The notes under the pieces were generated by a model that worked only from the letters and a program-made list of their open reading frames with translations, had not been told where the DNA came from and made no database searches. A program made the position numbers and the translations under genes. From Sphingomonas lycopersici (GTDB taxonomy: Bacteria > Pseudomonadota > Alphaproteobacteria > Sphingomonadales > Sphingomonadaceae), in assembly GCF_026130605.1 (NCBI RefSeq), contig NZ_JANFAU010000004.1, positions 186,001 to 250,000 of the forward strand: DNA of 64,000 bases, written 5' to 3'. This document shows positions 16,694 to 25,302 of the stretch, piece after piece. The stretch's first letter is position 1, and each line of letters opens with the position of its first letter.

Positions 16694-17571
16694 ACGCCCA
16701 CTCGTCATTCGACACGATCGCGCTGCGCAAGACCGAAGACCTGCTCCGGGACGGCTGGTGCATCGTCCCCAACGCCCTGCCCCCAACCATCATCCGGGCG
16801 CTGGAGGCCGACCTCGAAGCCGACTTCGTCGCGACGCCCTTCTGCTGGGGGCATTTCTATGGCGAGCGCACCAAGCGGTTCGGAAGCCTGTTACGTCGCT
16901 CCGCGCGCTCGGCGGCGCTGGTGCTCAATCCGACGATCCTGACGATGGTCGAGAGCGTACTTGGCGCGGCCTGCGACCGGATCCAGCTCAACGTCGCGCA
17001 GGCGATCGAGATTCATCCGGGCGAGGCGCAGCAATTTCCGCATCGCGACCATGATATGTGGCAGGGCGAGAAAGGCGGGCATGAATATCTCGTCAACGTG
17101 ATCTGGCCATTGACCCCGTTCCGCCGGGAGAACGGCGCCACGCTTATTTATCCCGGCAGCCACGGATCCGCCGGCATGGCGCGCAGCGACCTGGTTGAGC
17201 CAGTTGCTGCCGAGTGCGAACCCGGATCGGCGATCTGCATTCTTGGCTCGACCGCGCATGGTGCCGGCGCAAACCGCACCGACATGCCGCGACGCGGGAT
17301 CGTCATCGGCTACTGCCTGGGCTGGCTCAAGCCTTACGAGAACCAGTGGCTCGCTTATCCGCCGCCGATCGCCCGGACATTCCCGCGGGAACTCGCCGAG
17401 CTCGTCGGTTACGTTCAGCATCGTCCCAATCTCGGCAATTACGAGGGGCAATGCCCCTCGATCCTGCTGGGCGACGACATACCGGCGCGGATCGGCGCAA
17501 TCGACGCGCTCCGCCCCGACCAGGCGGCAATGCTCGCGGATTTTGCCGCAGGCCGGAGGACTGAGCCGTGA
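16690..17571 (+). CDS. Phytanoyl-CoA dioxygenase (PhyH) family protein
   Basis: This 293-residue 2OG-Fe(II) dioxygenase has the iron motif PHRDHDMW (His-x-Asp) near residue 118 and the distal His in STAHGAGANRT near residue 195, followed by the Arg expected to bind 2-oxoglutarate. ATGA overlap with luxI and GTGA overlap with the next gene place it inside the quorum-sensing operon. A phyH gene next to luxI is a linkage I recall from other Sphingomonadaceae. It may oxidise the acyl chain of the signal or a precursor, but that is inference. Confidence 0.88.
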   Translation: MNAHSSFDTIALRKTEDLLRDGWCIVPNALPPTIIRALEADLEADFVATPFCWGHFYGERTKRFGSLLRRSARSAALVLNPTILTMVESVLGAACDRIQLNVAQAIEIHPGEAQQFPHRDHDMWQGEKGGHEYLVNVIWPLTPFRRENGATLIYPGSHGSAGMARSDLVEPVAAECEPGSAICILGSTAHGAGANRTDMPRRGIVIGYCLGWLKPYENQWLAYPPPIARTFPRELAELVGYVQHRPNLGNYEGQCPSILLGDDIPARIGAIDALRPDQAAMLADFAAGRRTEP

Positions 17572-18167
17572 GCCCCGCTCATGTCCTCGAGCCAACCTAT
17601 GATGCGCTACGGCGCCGGCTGATTGCCGGCGACTGGCCCGTCGGCCACAGGCTCGAGGCTGCACGCCTAGCGGAGCAATTGGGCGTCAGCGCCACGCCGG
17701 TCCGGGACGCATTATGGCGACTGGCCGGCGAGCGTCTGGTCGAATCGACGCCCGGCGACGGATTTCGGGTACCGCGGCTTGATGCGGGCGACTTGAGGAC
17801 GATCTTCGCCTGGCATCATCGGCTGATGACGATGGCGATCCGGTGGCGGGGCGGCCCGTTTCCGGCGACCGATATTCCACAAGGGCGTGATGGCATCGCA
17901 GAGCGCACCGCGCTCCTGTTCGGAGCGATCGCGGCAACCGCGCATAATTCAGAGCTTATGCGCGCGGTCAGCCAGGCTGCGGCGCGTCTCACGCCTTATC
18001 GTCAGATCGAAAACGACGTGTTTCCCGACGTAGAGCGGGAACTCGGCGCTATCGAGACACTTGCCGGCGGCGCATCGAGAAGCGTCCTATTGGAGGCAAT
18101 CGGCGCATATCACGCCCGGCGCAAGGCCAGTGCAGACAGGCTTGCCGAACTGGCTAAGAGCGGCTGA
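17568..18167 (+). CDS. GntR family transcriptional regulator
   Basis: This 199-residue regulator has an N-terminal GntR winged helix (LRRRLIAGDWPVGHRLEAAR, LGVSATPVRDALWRL, VESTPGDGFRVPRLD) and a shorter helical C-terminal domain of FadR/FCD type. It starts with GTG overlapping the phyH stop by 4 nt and is the last gene of luxI-phyH-gntR. It may sense a product of the PhyH reaction. The C-terminal domain is short for the FCD class (about 120 residues). Confidence 0.85.
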   Translation: MSPAHVLEPTYDALRRRLIAGDWPVGHRLEAARLAEQLGVSATPVRDALWRLAGERLVESTPGDGFRVPRLDAGDLRTIFAWHHRLMTMAIRWRGGPFPATDIPQGRDGIAERTALLFGAIAATAHNSELMRAVSQAAARLTPYRQIENDVFPDVERELGAIETLAGGASRSVLLEAIGAYHARRKASADRLAELAKSG

Positions 18168-18596
18168 CCGGCGTAAACGGCTGATGGGACCGAGCACTGG
18201 CAACGCGCGATAGATGCACGCGCCGGCACCTTTAGCTTTCGCCTGGACATGCGCACCGGCCGCCCGGTCCCGCCTCCAGAAAGCAATCGGGAGGCACCGT
18301 GGAATTTGGGAACGCGAGCATAAGGACTCAACCCGCAATACACTCAATCCGGGGCCATTTTTCCGGGCGCACGAGGTAAGTGGGCGGGCAACTTAAAGGA
18401 CGAGCCATTCACCGCATGACCGGGCTTGGGGACAAAGTGCTCAGGCAGCTATTGGGAAACGAATCGCAGGTAGCTGCCGGGCTGGATTTCGATTTGCAGC
18501 CCGACAACGGCGAACAATCGCATGAGGGGCATCGTTGGACGATGAAGGGACCGCTTCTTGGCATTCCTTGTCGCGCGGCGCAGCCAGGGGCAAACG
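18168..18596. other. Intergenic region, no supported gene
   Basis: Several short frames exist here but none has a convincing ribosome site or domain. A stretch at about 18341-18374 (CAATACACTCAATCCGGGG and on) resembles 56937-56970 (CAATACATTTAATTTGGGG), mostly by C/T changes. Apart from that I see nothing. Confidence 0.5.
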
Positions 18597-19208
18597 TCAA
18601 TGCGTGATCCTCCACACCAAGACCCCCGCAGCTAACTGAACGCCGAGGAACATTAGCGTGGCAAAGGCGCAGAACGGGACCACGCCATAGACAAAGAGGC
18701 GCGGCGCCTTCTCTGGCCCGGGATCCACCAGCTTTCCCGCTTGTGCCTGCTGAACGGCATCGAAGATCGTGTCCAGCGGATAGACGTATTTGTCGCCCGG
18801 GATCATCACAGTGCCGACACCACCCGTTCTCGGCTCCAGTCGCACCCAGTTTTCTCCAGAACGGCCGGTCGGGACGAATTGCACGGTCGCCATGCGATAA
18901 TCCGCCCAGCGATAGCTTGAGGGGCGACCATAACGCGTCATGGTCATTCCCTCCTTCGAAAGCGTGAGCGTGTCCGGCTGGATGACGAGACGGAGCAAAC
19001 CCACTTCCCACCAGAGCATGCCAAGGAGCACGAGCGCGAACCCCAGCCCGAACCACCAATGATCGGGAACCTCGCCATAAAGGAACCCGCCGAGGAACAG
19101 GAAAGCGCCCGCGGTGAACAGTGGGAAAAAAGCGGGAATGATGATCGCGAGCGGCAACGCCTTCGCGCGGCTCGTCATAAAACTCAACGTCGGACCGGGA
19201 TCACCCAT
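18597..19208 (-). CDS. Membrane protein with 2TM - soluble - 1TM layout
   Basis: This 203-residue protein has two N-terminal membrane segments (LAIIIPAFFPLFTAGAFLFL and WWFGLGFALVLLGMLWWE), a soluble part of about 90 residues rich in beta strands (LTLSKEGMTMTRYGRPSSYR, then GTVMIPGDKYV), and a final membrane segment. The middle resembles PH-like membrane domains. The gene at 57699 has the same layout, including LTYTRFGTTRAYSW where this one has MTMTRYGRPSSYRW. An ATG at 19178 is an alternative start. The function is unknown. Confidence 0.65.
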   Translation of the reverse strand: MGDPGPTLSFMTSRAKALPLAIIIPAFFPLFTAGAFLFLGGFLYGEVPDHWWFGLGFALVLLGMLWWEVGLLRLVIQPDTLTLSKEGMTMTRYGRPSSYRWADYRMATVQFVPTGRSGENWVRLEPRTGGVGTVMIPGDKYVYPLDTIFDAVQQAQAGKLVDPGPEKAPRLFVYGVVPFCAFATLMFLGVQLAAGVLVWRITH

Positions 19209-19444
19209 AGCGTCGAATTAGGTCCTCGCTGGTTAATCGGCCGTCACCGTTCACGCAATTTCGGCTCGAAAGATACTGGAACAGGGTGTCCCCGTCCCTC
19301 ACCGTCTGGCGCCCTGCCTTTCGGTAAAGTTTGTCCGAGCCGGCGTCGTGAGGGACAGACCGGCGGCATTCGCCCCAGTAGTGGACATTTGAGCAGGCGT
19401 GATATGGGCTTGGAAGCAGGCGCTGAAAATGCTTTGCTGCCTGC

Positions 19445-19783
19445 ATGAACAAGGCGTCCAAAATCCTCCTCGTTGGGCTTGCGGGCGTAGGTACATTCGA
19501 CATTGGCTATGAGACCGGCCAGTCGCGTGCGCTTGAAAGCGAGAGGCGGTTGCACGATTGGAACGGTTCTATCGGGCAAGCGCAGGACGCCGCGAAGCGC
19601 TGGGCGGCGAAAGTACACGAAACACCATCTATGGCGATGTCGAACCGATACGCGCGATACATTGCCTTCCCCGATAAGAACTGCATTCAATTGAGGCTGA
19701 GGGATGGCGTAGGCGGGGTGCCGATCTACTGTTATCGGTCCAACACCCTGCAACTCGTAGAGGAATACAGCGAGGTGGAGTGA
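19445..19783 (+). CDS. Hypothetical protein with N-terminal anchor
   Basis: This 112-residue protein has one weak hydrophobic segment near the N-terminus (KILLVGLAGVGTFDIGYETG). The rest is soluble, with two Cys (NCIQLRL and IYCYRSN) that could form a disulphide if exported. No family was recognised. It is followed by the first copy of a diverged repeat (19841-19940). Confidence 0.5.
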   Translation: MNKASKILLVGLAGVGTFDIGYETGQSRALESERRLHDWNGSIGQAQDAAKRWAAKVHETPSMAMSNRYARYIAFPDKNCIQLRLRDGVGGVPIYCYRSNTLQLVEEYSEVE

Positions 19784-19840
19784 AGGCTGATCGTCTGCAA
19801 TTTTAGATGCTTAACCGGAAAGCGGACCGTCTCAAATCCC

Positions 19841-19940
19841 ATCCAGCCCTCCGCGTTCCGTGCTCAGAATCCGACTGGGGGCTCTCGATACCCCGCCCGG
19901 CCGAAATCAGGCGCGCCACCGGCCCGACGGAAAGCGCCCT
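19841..19940. repeat. Diverged direct repeat, copy A
   Basis: About 100 bases here match 20481-20580 at roughly three quarters of positions by eye, with shared runs such as CGCGTTCCG and GGCTCTCGAT. The two copies flank the membrane-protein gene at 20032-20445. Confidence 0.6.
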
Positions 19941-20031
19941 CGCTGCAGGCGCAAGCCGACTAAACAGTCTTGCCTCAAAGTGGCCACTCATCCATCGACT
20001 TTGCATATGCAGCTAAAATTGGGAGGAAGGA

Positions 20032-20445
20032 GTGCGACCGAAAGCTATCCGCTGGTTCGAGCGTTTTCTTCTTGCAGCTCTGCTAGTTGACCTAGCGAAC
20101 AACATTTCCTCAAGGAGTGCGATTGCCGCGAGCAAGTCTGCTCGTGCATTTCTGTATAACGAGATTACGATTTCTATCGTTAGCATCATCCCGGTAGCAG
20201 TAGGTATCTTTTTCTGGTTTCTTATCTCTAAAAAACGAAGCAATGTTGCGCGGTGGATCTTGACCACGCTTGTAGTGTGTGGAATCCTTGGATTCGCTGC
20301 AACATTTTTACAAAATACAAATATCGCTTCCCAACGCATGTTTTTCATTGCGGCCATGGCTGAGTTGCTGAAGATTGTCGCTGTAGCCTGTCTATTCTTC
20401 CCTGAAGCAAGCGGTTGGTTCGCTCGCGAGCAGCGTCCGATATAG
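20032..20445 (+). CDS. Hypothetical membrane protein, four TM segments
   Basis: This 137-residue protein starts with GTG (GGAGG five bases upstream) and has about four hydrophobic segments: FLLAALLVDLANNI, ISIVSIIPVAVGIFFWFL, ILTTLVVCGILGFAATFL and FFIAAMAELLKIVAVACLFF. Its base composition is clearly richer in A and T than its neighbours, and it sits between two copies of a repeat, so it may have been acquired separately. The function is unknown. Confidence 0.6.
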   Translation: MRPKAIRWFERFLLAALLVDLANNISSRSAIAASKSARAFLYNEITISIVSIIPVAVGIFFWFLISKKRSNVARWILTTLVVCGILGFAATFLQNTNIASQRMFFIAAMAELLKIVAVACLFFPEASGWFAREQRPI

Positions 20446-20480
20446 TTGCCAACGAGCAGACAGTCGCCCGACCGGAGTCC

Positions 20481-20580
20481 GCCCAGCCCTTCGCGTTCCG
20501 CGCTTGGAATCTGAGTGGATGGCTCTCGATTCCTGCCGGACGGAAATCGGGCGGGCAACCGGTCCGGCAGAAGGCGCCCC
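20481..20580. repeat. Diverged direct repeat, copy B
   Basis: This is the partner of 19841-19940, in the same orientation. It follows directly after the membrane-protein gene at 20032-20445. Confidence 0.6.
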
Positions 20581-20681
20581 ATTTCCGGACGCTCGGGGAG
20601 AGGTGATCCGCTAGCCTGATACCTGCCATTGCGAACAGCCCGCCCATCGAGCAAATTGCCGTGGTCGATTTCCACCACCTC

Positions 20682-21401
20682 CTATCGAATGGCCGGCCCT
20701 AGGAGTTCATGGATATTGCTCGTCATGAGGGCGAGAAAGACCACAAGGCCGAGATAGAACAGCCCATATTCGATCTTCTTCTCCAGCGGCACGCCGTAAT
20801 AGGCTTGGTTCTCCGGGGCGGCCGGATCATACTGCCAGGCATGCTTCAGCGATGGCAGTGCCATGATCGCGATCACAAACAGCAGCGGACTCGGATGGTA
20901 GACCATCACGCCGAGGACGATCGGCACACCGAGGAACCAGACGCGCGGAGAAAGTATGCCGGTTATGCGGCCGCCATCAAGCGGTGATATCGGGATCAGG
21001 TTGAAAAAATTCAGGAAGAATCCGGAATAAGCGATCGCCAGCATAATCCGGCTATCAAACTCGCGCGCCGCGAAATAGCAGGCCATCGCGCCGATCGTAC
21101 CAAGGAGCGGCCCGGCGAACGCGACATACGCTTCGGTCTCAGCGTCCGCCGGTTGTTCCTTGAGTTCGATCCACGCTCCCACAAATGGAATGAACGTCGG
21201 AGCACCGACCGCGAGACCGCGTTGCTTGGCGGCCAGATAGTGTCCCATCTCATGCAGGAAAAGCAGGCCGATGAAGCCGGCCGCATAGCGCCAGCCAAAG
21301 GCCAGCGCATAAACCCCGAGCGACGCGATCATCGTGATCGCCGTGCCGCCAAGCTTTCCGAGCTTGAACAGCTTAAGCGCGAGAATGAGGAGTTTCACCA
21401 T
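20682..21401 (-). CDS. Site-2 protease family (M50) metalloprotease
   Basis: This 239-residue integral membrane protein carries the zinc motif LFLHEMGHY near residue 49 and the second catalytic motif NLIPISPLDGGR near residue 137, the two hallmarks of intramembrane M50 proteases. Hydrophobic segments surround both. It starts 3 bases after the DUF2167 gene, so the pair is an operon. Substrates of this branch are unknown; release of membrane-bound regulators is the usual role of the family. Confidence 0.9.
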   Translation of the reverse strand: MVKLLILALKLFKLGKLGGTAITMIASLGVYALAFGWRYAAGFIGLLFLHEMGHYLAAKQRGLAVGAPTFIPFVGAWIELKEQPADAETEAYVAFAGPLLGTIGAMACYFAAREFDSRIMLAIAYSGFFLNFFNLIPISPLDGGRITGILSPRVWFLGVPIVLGVMVYHPSPLLFVIAIMALPSLKHAWQYDPAAPENQAYYGVPLEKKIEYGLFYLGLVVFLALMTSNIHELLGPAIR

Positions 21402-21404
21402 CTC

Positions 21405-22436
21405 TTACACGGAAGGGCCGTTTGCGGTCTCTGCAGGCTGCCGGAGATGCTCGATGTCTTCTCCCGTGGGAGCGTCTGCCAGCGCATCGATGCTGGCGTC
21501 GTCCGGTTCCGGGGCGTCGCCGCGGCCAAGGAGGCGGCCCAAGAAGCGCTTGGTGGCTGCCCATCCCCCCAAGAGCAGCAGCAATCCGATCTTCCAGGCC
21601 TTAAGGAGGAATGCAAGAATGATCGCGAACAGGCCCAACTTCTTGATCGCAACCGCGCCGATCAAGCCCGCAAGGCCGTATGCGGCGACCTTGTCGGTGG
21701 CGTTGTTGAAATCCTCGTATCGCTTGCCCGGCGCGAAATCGAGCGACGCGAGGAGATCGCGAGCCACTATCTTATCGGCTTCAATAGCTTTGGAATCGGT
21801 GATGAGGTCGAGGCTGAAATACCCTTCCCGGCCGAGAGCGTAGGTATTGTAATTGATATTTTGCGCCTGGTCCGCGGGCGCCCCGCGTATCTGACCCGCG
21901 AGCGACCAAATCAGGCGGTGGGTTTTCTCGTCATAATTCGGTTTCTCAACCCAGCCAGTGATGTCGAGCGCGGGAATACCGCGCGCTAGCCGTTCGTCGT
22001 TCTGTTTTTCCGTTCCTGCCCGCAGACTCTCGAGCATCGCATCCGGCTGCCATTCCTTGGCGTCCCCATCACGCACATAACCATCATGCACCCAACTGAC
22101 GTCGACCAGCCAGCGGGCCTTTTCGCCCCGCGGCAGAATCAGTCCGACTCGCCCGGGCTCGCGGCTGTTACCCATTGACGCCATCAGGTCGTTGGCCTGC
22201 CGCGCCGGGATAAAGACCTCTCCGGCGGGAATGTGAATCGTCCCTTGTCGTTCGAGCGTAATGTCGCGCGGACCAGCCTGCGCCGCCGACCAGGCGGCCT
22301 CTGTCGCCGCACGCATCTGCGCCTCGCGGGAATCCACAGGAGCGGCGCTTGCCGCGCTGCTTAGGCCGAACGCGATCGCTGCTATCGTCTCCGTGGCCAG
22401 GCGCATACGCCCACTGAATCTTTTGAAATAATCCAT
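21405..22436 (-). CDS. DUF2167 family membrane protein
   Basis: This 343-residue protein has a signal-type N-terminus (cleavage likely near SSAASAAP), a soluble domain with the family stretches IHIPAGEVFIP, WLVDVSWVHDGYVRDGDAKE, ITGWVEKPNYDEKTHRLIWS and NYNTYALGREGYFSLDLITD, then two hydrophobic segments and a charged C-terminal tail. The ATG at 22436 is preferred, with a G-rich ribosome site four bases upstream; an ATG at 22460 is also in frame. It is co-transcribed with the M50 protease. The function of DUF2167 is not known. Confidence 0.85.
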   Translation of the reverse strand: MDYFKRFSGRMRLATETIAAIAFGLSSAASAAPVDSREAQMRAATEAAWSAAQAGPRDITLERQGTIHIPAGEVFIPARQANDLMASMGNSREPGRVGLILPRGEKARWLVDVSWVHDGYVRDGDAKEWQPDAMLESLRAGTEKQNDERLARGIPALDITGWVEKPNYDEKTHRLIWSLAGQIRGAPADQAQNINYNTYALGREGYFSLDLITDSKAIEADKIVARDLLASLDFAPGKRYEDFNNATDKVAAYGLAGLIGAVAIKKLGLFAIILAFLLKAWKIGLLLLLGGWAATKRFLGRLLGRGDAPEPDDASIDALADAPTGEDIEHLRQPAETANGPSV

Positions 22437-22834
22437 CTTGCCCCCGTTCCCGCGGCACATTCCCCTGAATGCCGCGGAGCTCTCGACCCCAATGGAGACC
22501 GTTGATGGCTATTGGATAGCGAGATGAATTTGGAATGAAAACAATATTAGGAATGAATGCATGGTGGCCGGCCGTCGAAAGCGAGCAGGCGCCAGCGGGC
22601 AAAACGACCGGCCCCGATTTAAGAAAACGATTTTGAATGGCTGTCCAGCCGCGCCTGCATCTTCCGCCTGACCGAGGGCGCCGCAATCATGGTCATTTAG
22701 GAGCGCCCGTCTTGGGATCAAAGGCTGACGGCCGGGGGGAAGCTTGTTGCGAGCGAGGACCATAGCGCCGCGGTCCGTCGAGGTGTGGACGGCTTATGAG
22801 CGGCCGGTAACTCGGGCTCGTCGGCGCAGGAAGC
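22437..22834. other. Intergenic region, no supported gene
   Basis: About 400 bases with only short frames. A stretch around 22510-22560 is A/T rich and could hold the promoter of the minus-strand DUF2167 operon. Nothing else is seen. Confidence 0.4.
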
Positions 22835-23350
22835 CTAATCGTACTCGCAGTCAATGATCTTACGGATCCAATCGGCATCCAGGTAAAGCAGCGCTTCAGC
22901 GACGTCGATATGCCCCTTGGCAACGGCTTGCGCCATTGCGGCCGACAGGAGCATCGACTGATCCCAGGCCTCGTTCCGGTGAAGGCTCACATTCTCCACC
23001 AATTGCGCAATCGCACGATGATAGTCGTCAGCATAAATCGCGGGAATCTCCGGTCCATGCCCGGTTTGCCGAGCCACCTCAATGGCGGCGGGGAGTTGGA
23101 AGAATGAGGAATCGACAGGTTCTATAGCCTGATTTGCGATATGCACGATATGGGGAACCGCGGCGTAGGAAGCAGTGTACACATCTCCTTGATGCCACAG
23201 ACTGGACCAGAGCGTGAACCATGGTTCGGCTTGATGGCCTGTCTGGGGGGCGGTGGACGAGGCCAATGTTCTCAGAAGGCCGGGGACATCAGCAGCATCA
23301 CCGAAGGCATGCTGCAATTCGTTCCATCTGGGATCGTCAAGGGATAGCAT
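22835..23350 (-). CDS. Conserved hypothetical protein (helical)
   Basis: This 171-residue protein starts MLSLDDPRWNELQHAFG and contains LWHQGDVYTASYAAVPHIVH, a pattern I recall from conserved hypothetical proteins of many bacteria in which helices pack in a repeat-like way. A GTG at 23359 is an alternative start. Such proteins sometimes accompany toxin genes as immunity factors, but there is no toxin beside it here, so no function is assigned. Confidence 0.65.
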   Translation of the reverse strand: MLSLDDPRWNELQHAFGDAADVPGLLRTLASSTAPQTGHQAEPWFTLWSSLWHQGDVYTASYAAVPHIVHIANQAIEPVDSSFFQLPAAIEVARQTGHGPEIPAIYADDYHRAIAQLVENVSLHRNEAWDQSMLLSAAMAQAVAKGHIDVAEALLYLDADWIRKIIDCEYD

Positions 23351-23659
23351 CAACCTCACTGTACCGATCGGCGCGACTACATCAACTTACCGCAGTCCAC
23401 CTGAACACGCATTACCTCGCGGCACGGCGGGGACCGGTGCCGAACTTGGAACTTGCGACGACCGGCAGCTTAGTGGCGATCTCAGACTGAAAGCCGGCCG
23501 TTGAAAAACCACGTTGAGCTGTTCGGGGGGATGGAATCGGCCGTCAGCACCGGTCAAGCCGTTGTCGCCCCAGAAATGGACGTTTGCCCCTTCGAGATTG
23601 ACGCCCGGTTGACGACCCTATCACGTGTATTAATATCGCCTAATGACCGGAGCCGAAGG
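23351..23659. other. Intergenic region, no supported gene
   Basis: The frame of the following gene is open from 23501, but that extension has no gene-like content and contains the fragment GAAATGGACGTTTG, typical of degenerate intergenic repeats in this window. Nothing else is seen. Confidence 0.4.
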
Positions 23660-24082
23660 ATGCTGACTCGAACCCTCGTGATCAGTCTCGCTATCATAAC
23701 TTCCGGAGAGCAAGCGGACTCTTATCCTCGGCCTGACTTAGCACAGACCGGATCAGCAGCGTACCATGCAGGTGATTGTCAAATCGCCGGGGAAGGTGAA
23801 GGCCGTGGCGAGTTCGACGTTATGATGTGCCAAGACGCGGCCGTTGCCAGACAATCTGATCGCCTCCGGAAAATCATCTCGTCTATGCGTTCATCTCGCC
23901 AACGACATGCGCAGCGTGAGTGGAAACGATATCTGGACTTGCAATGCTCTGCAGAAACTCTTGACGTCGCCAATTCGGCGTTGACGTATCGAAATCAAGT
24001 CATTCTCGAGTGCAAGGCTGTACTCATCTCGGATCGCGCATCCTACCTCGAATCGCTGGCCAGCACGATGGGTAAGCAATGA
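23660..24082 (+). CDS. LprI/DUF1311-like secreted protein
   Basis: This 140-residue protein begins with a possible signal peptide (MLTRTLVISLAIITSGEQA). Its mature part has the Cys pattern of DUF1311/LprI-type lysozyme inhibitors: Cys in VMMCQDAAVARQSDRL, then QREWKRYLDLQCSAET, and ILECKAVLISDRASYLESL. An earlier Cys (GDCQIAG) is extra. The ATG at 23660 is preferred over the upstream open frame. If the assignment is right it acts in the periplasm. The match is by pattern only. Confidence 0.5.
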   Translation: MLTRTLVISLAIITSGEQADSYPRPDLAQTGSAAYHAGDCQIAGEGEGRGEFDVMMCQDAAVARQSDRLRKIISSMRSSRQRHAQREWKRYLDLQCSAETLDVANSALTYRNQVILECKAVLISDRASYLESLASTMGKQ

Positions 24083-24210
24083 TCGGACCGTGTTTTGTCG
24101 GCTTTCCCCATTGATCGCCCGATAACTGCCGGGCCGCCTTCCACCCAGCTCAAGGCGCTCGATGATCGCGGGCGCCATGCTCAACGAGGGTGAAGCAGCC
24201 TGGCGGCTAT

Positions 24211-24240
24211 CGGGATCCGCGAAAAGGCGCCCGAACGGCG
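24211..24240. repeat. 30-bp dispersed repeat, copy 1
   Basis: This 30-mer (CGGGATCCGCGAAAAGGCGC and ten more bases) agrees with 48803-48832 at 27 of 30 positions. A weaker relative is at 26534-26570. All lie in non-coding DNA at edges of gene groups. Confidence 0.6.
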
Positions 24241-24379
24241 TAAAGTAGGTCGCGAACCGCCCGACCGGTGCTGGCGACCGATTTTGTCGCCTTGGTCGGC
24301 AGGGCCTGGGATTTTGGTCGGACCGCTTCGGAGCCCCGACAACGCGATAGGACACATTCCTGGCTCAGAGTCGGAACCT

Positions 24380-24543
24380 CCGGCCATATCGAAGCCATCA
24401 GCTTCGATAGCATTTGGTAATTCCCGGACCTGCGGCCAGATTTGGCACCCCGCGATCACGCGATGCCCGCGCTTCGCAAGGCCGAAGGCGACACCTCGGC
24501 CAAAACCGGACGCCGCACCGGTTATGAGGACTGTCTTTCCCAT
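24380..24543 (-). pseudogene. N-terminal fragment of an SDR oxidoreductase
   Basis: The frame begins MGKTVLITGAASGFGRGVAF and continues through KRGHRVIAGCQIWPQV for about 54 residues, the cofactor-binding half of a short-chain dehydrogenase. The rest of the enzyme (catalytic Ser, Tyr, Lys) is absent: the sequence after about 24380 is the repeat-like DNA at 24211-24240. It lies 23 bases after the LuxR-type regulator, so it was probably the third gene of an hchA-luxR-SDR operon that has been truncated. Confidence 0.75.
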
Positions 24544-24566
24544 TCTTATCTCCCGACCCGCGGCGG

Positions 24567-25286
24567 CTAGGCCGCTATCTCGCCATTGCGGATCGCGACC
24601 CGGATCGCTTGCGCGGTCGTCGCGACGCCAAGACGTTTGCGGATTCGCCGCAGATGATTTTCGACGGTGCGCTCCGACAGGCCAAGCGTTGCGGCGATCT
24701 CGACCTGTCGCCGTCCGGCGGCAGTCCAAGCCAGAACCTGCCGCTCCCGTCCCGAGAGCTTGCCGGCCGCATCACCGGCAGGGCCTTCCAATATCCTCCG
24801 CGCGGCGAGGAAAGCTGACACCGCAACGAGGCCAAGAGTAAGCCGGGCGTGCGCCGATGCGTCGATCTGCTCGCCGCCGAGACTCATCGCTCCTTCCAGC
24901 CCAAGCGGACCAAAGATGGGCACCTGAAGTCCATGAATCCCTCGCCCTCGCGGCGCACGAACAATCCTATAAAGATCGCCATTATCCCCAACCGTCTTGG
25001 TCCAGAAGAATGGCTCATGGGCTTCAAGGATGTGACGCGTCACCGGACAGCGCCGGATGTAGGTCTCAGCATCGACGCTTTCGCCATCCCCGAACCAGTC
25101 GCCCTCGACCCAATAAATACTCTGGAGCACTTCATCCTGCGCGGCAGATGCCGAGAACAGCACGAAACGGTCGTAGCCCAGCGGCCCGGCGAAGGCGCGA
25201 ACCTCACTCTCAATCGCGGCAAGATCTTCTGCATCCTCGATGGCGAGGACGCTCCGAACAGCCACTTCAGCCGCGACCGCGCTCAT
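24567..25286 (-). CDS. LuxR family regulator with autoinducer-type domain
   Basis: This 239-residue regulator has an N-terminal domain resembling the autoinducer-binding fold (YDRFVLFSA, then CPVTRHILEAHEPFFW) and a C-terminal GerE helix-turn-helix domain (LSGRERQVLAWTAAGRRQVE). The ATG at 25286 has GAAAGG close upstream. No luxI lies beside it, so it is an orphan regulator or senses another ligand. It lies 16 bases after hchA and 23 bases before the SDR remnant. Confidence 0.85.
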   Translation of the reverse strand: MSAVAAEVAVRSVLAIEDAEDLAAIESEVRAFAGPLGYDRFVLFSASAAQDEVLQSIYWVEGDWFGDGESVDAETYIRRCPVTRHILEAHEPFFWTKTVGDNGDLYRIVRAPRGRGIHGLQVPIFGPLGLEGAMSLGGEQIDASAHARLTLGLVAVSAFLAARRILEGPAGDAAGKLSGRERQVLAWTAAGRRQVEIAATLGLSERTVENHLRRIRKRLGVATTAQAIRVAIRNGEIAA

Positions 25287-25302
25287 TGACCTTTCCAGCC
25301 GA

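Noticed and set aside
18380-18607. 75-codon plus-strand frame after the gntR gene
   Set aside because: No ribosome site, no domain, and it runs into the end of the minus-strand membrane-protein gene.
23501-23659. N-terminal extension of the LprI-like gene
   Set aside because: The extension contains degenerate intergenic repeat sequence and no signal peptide; the start at 23660 gives a proper signal-like N-terminus.
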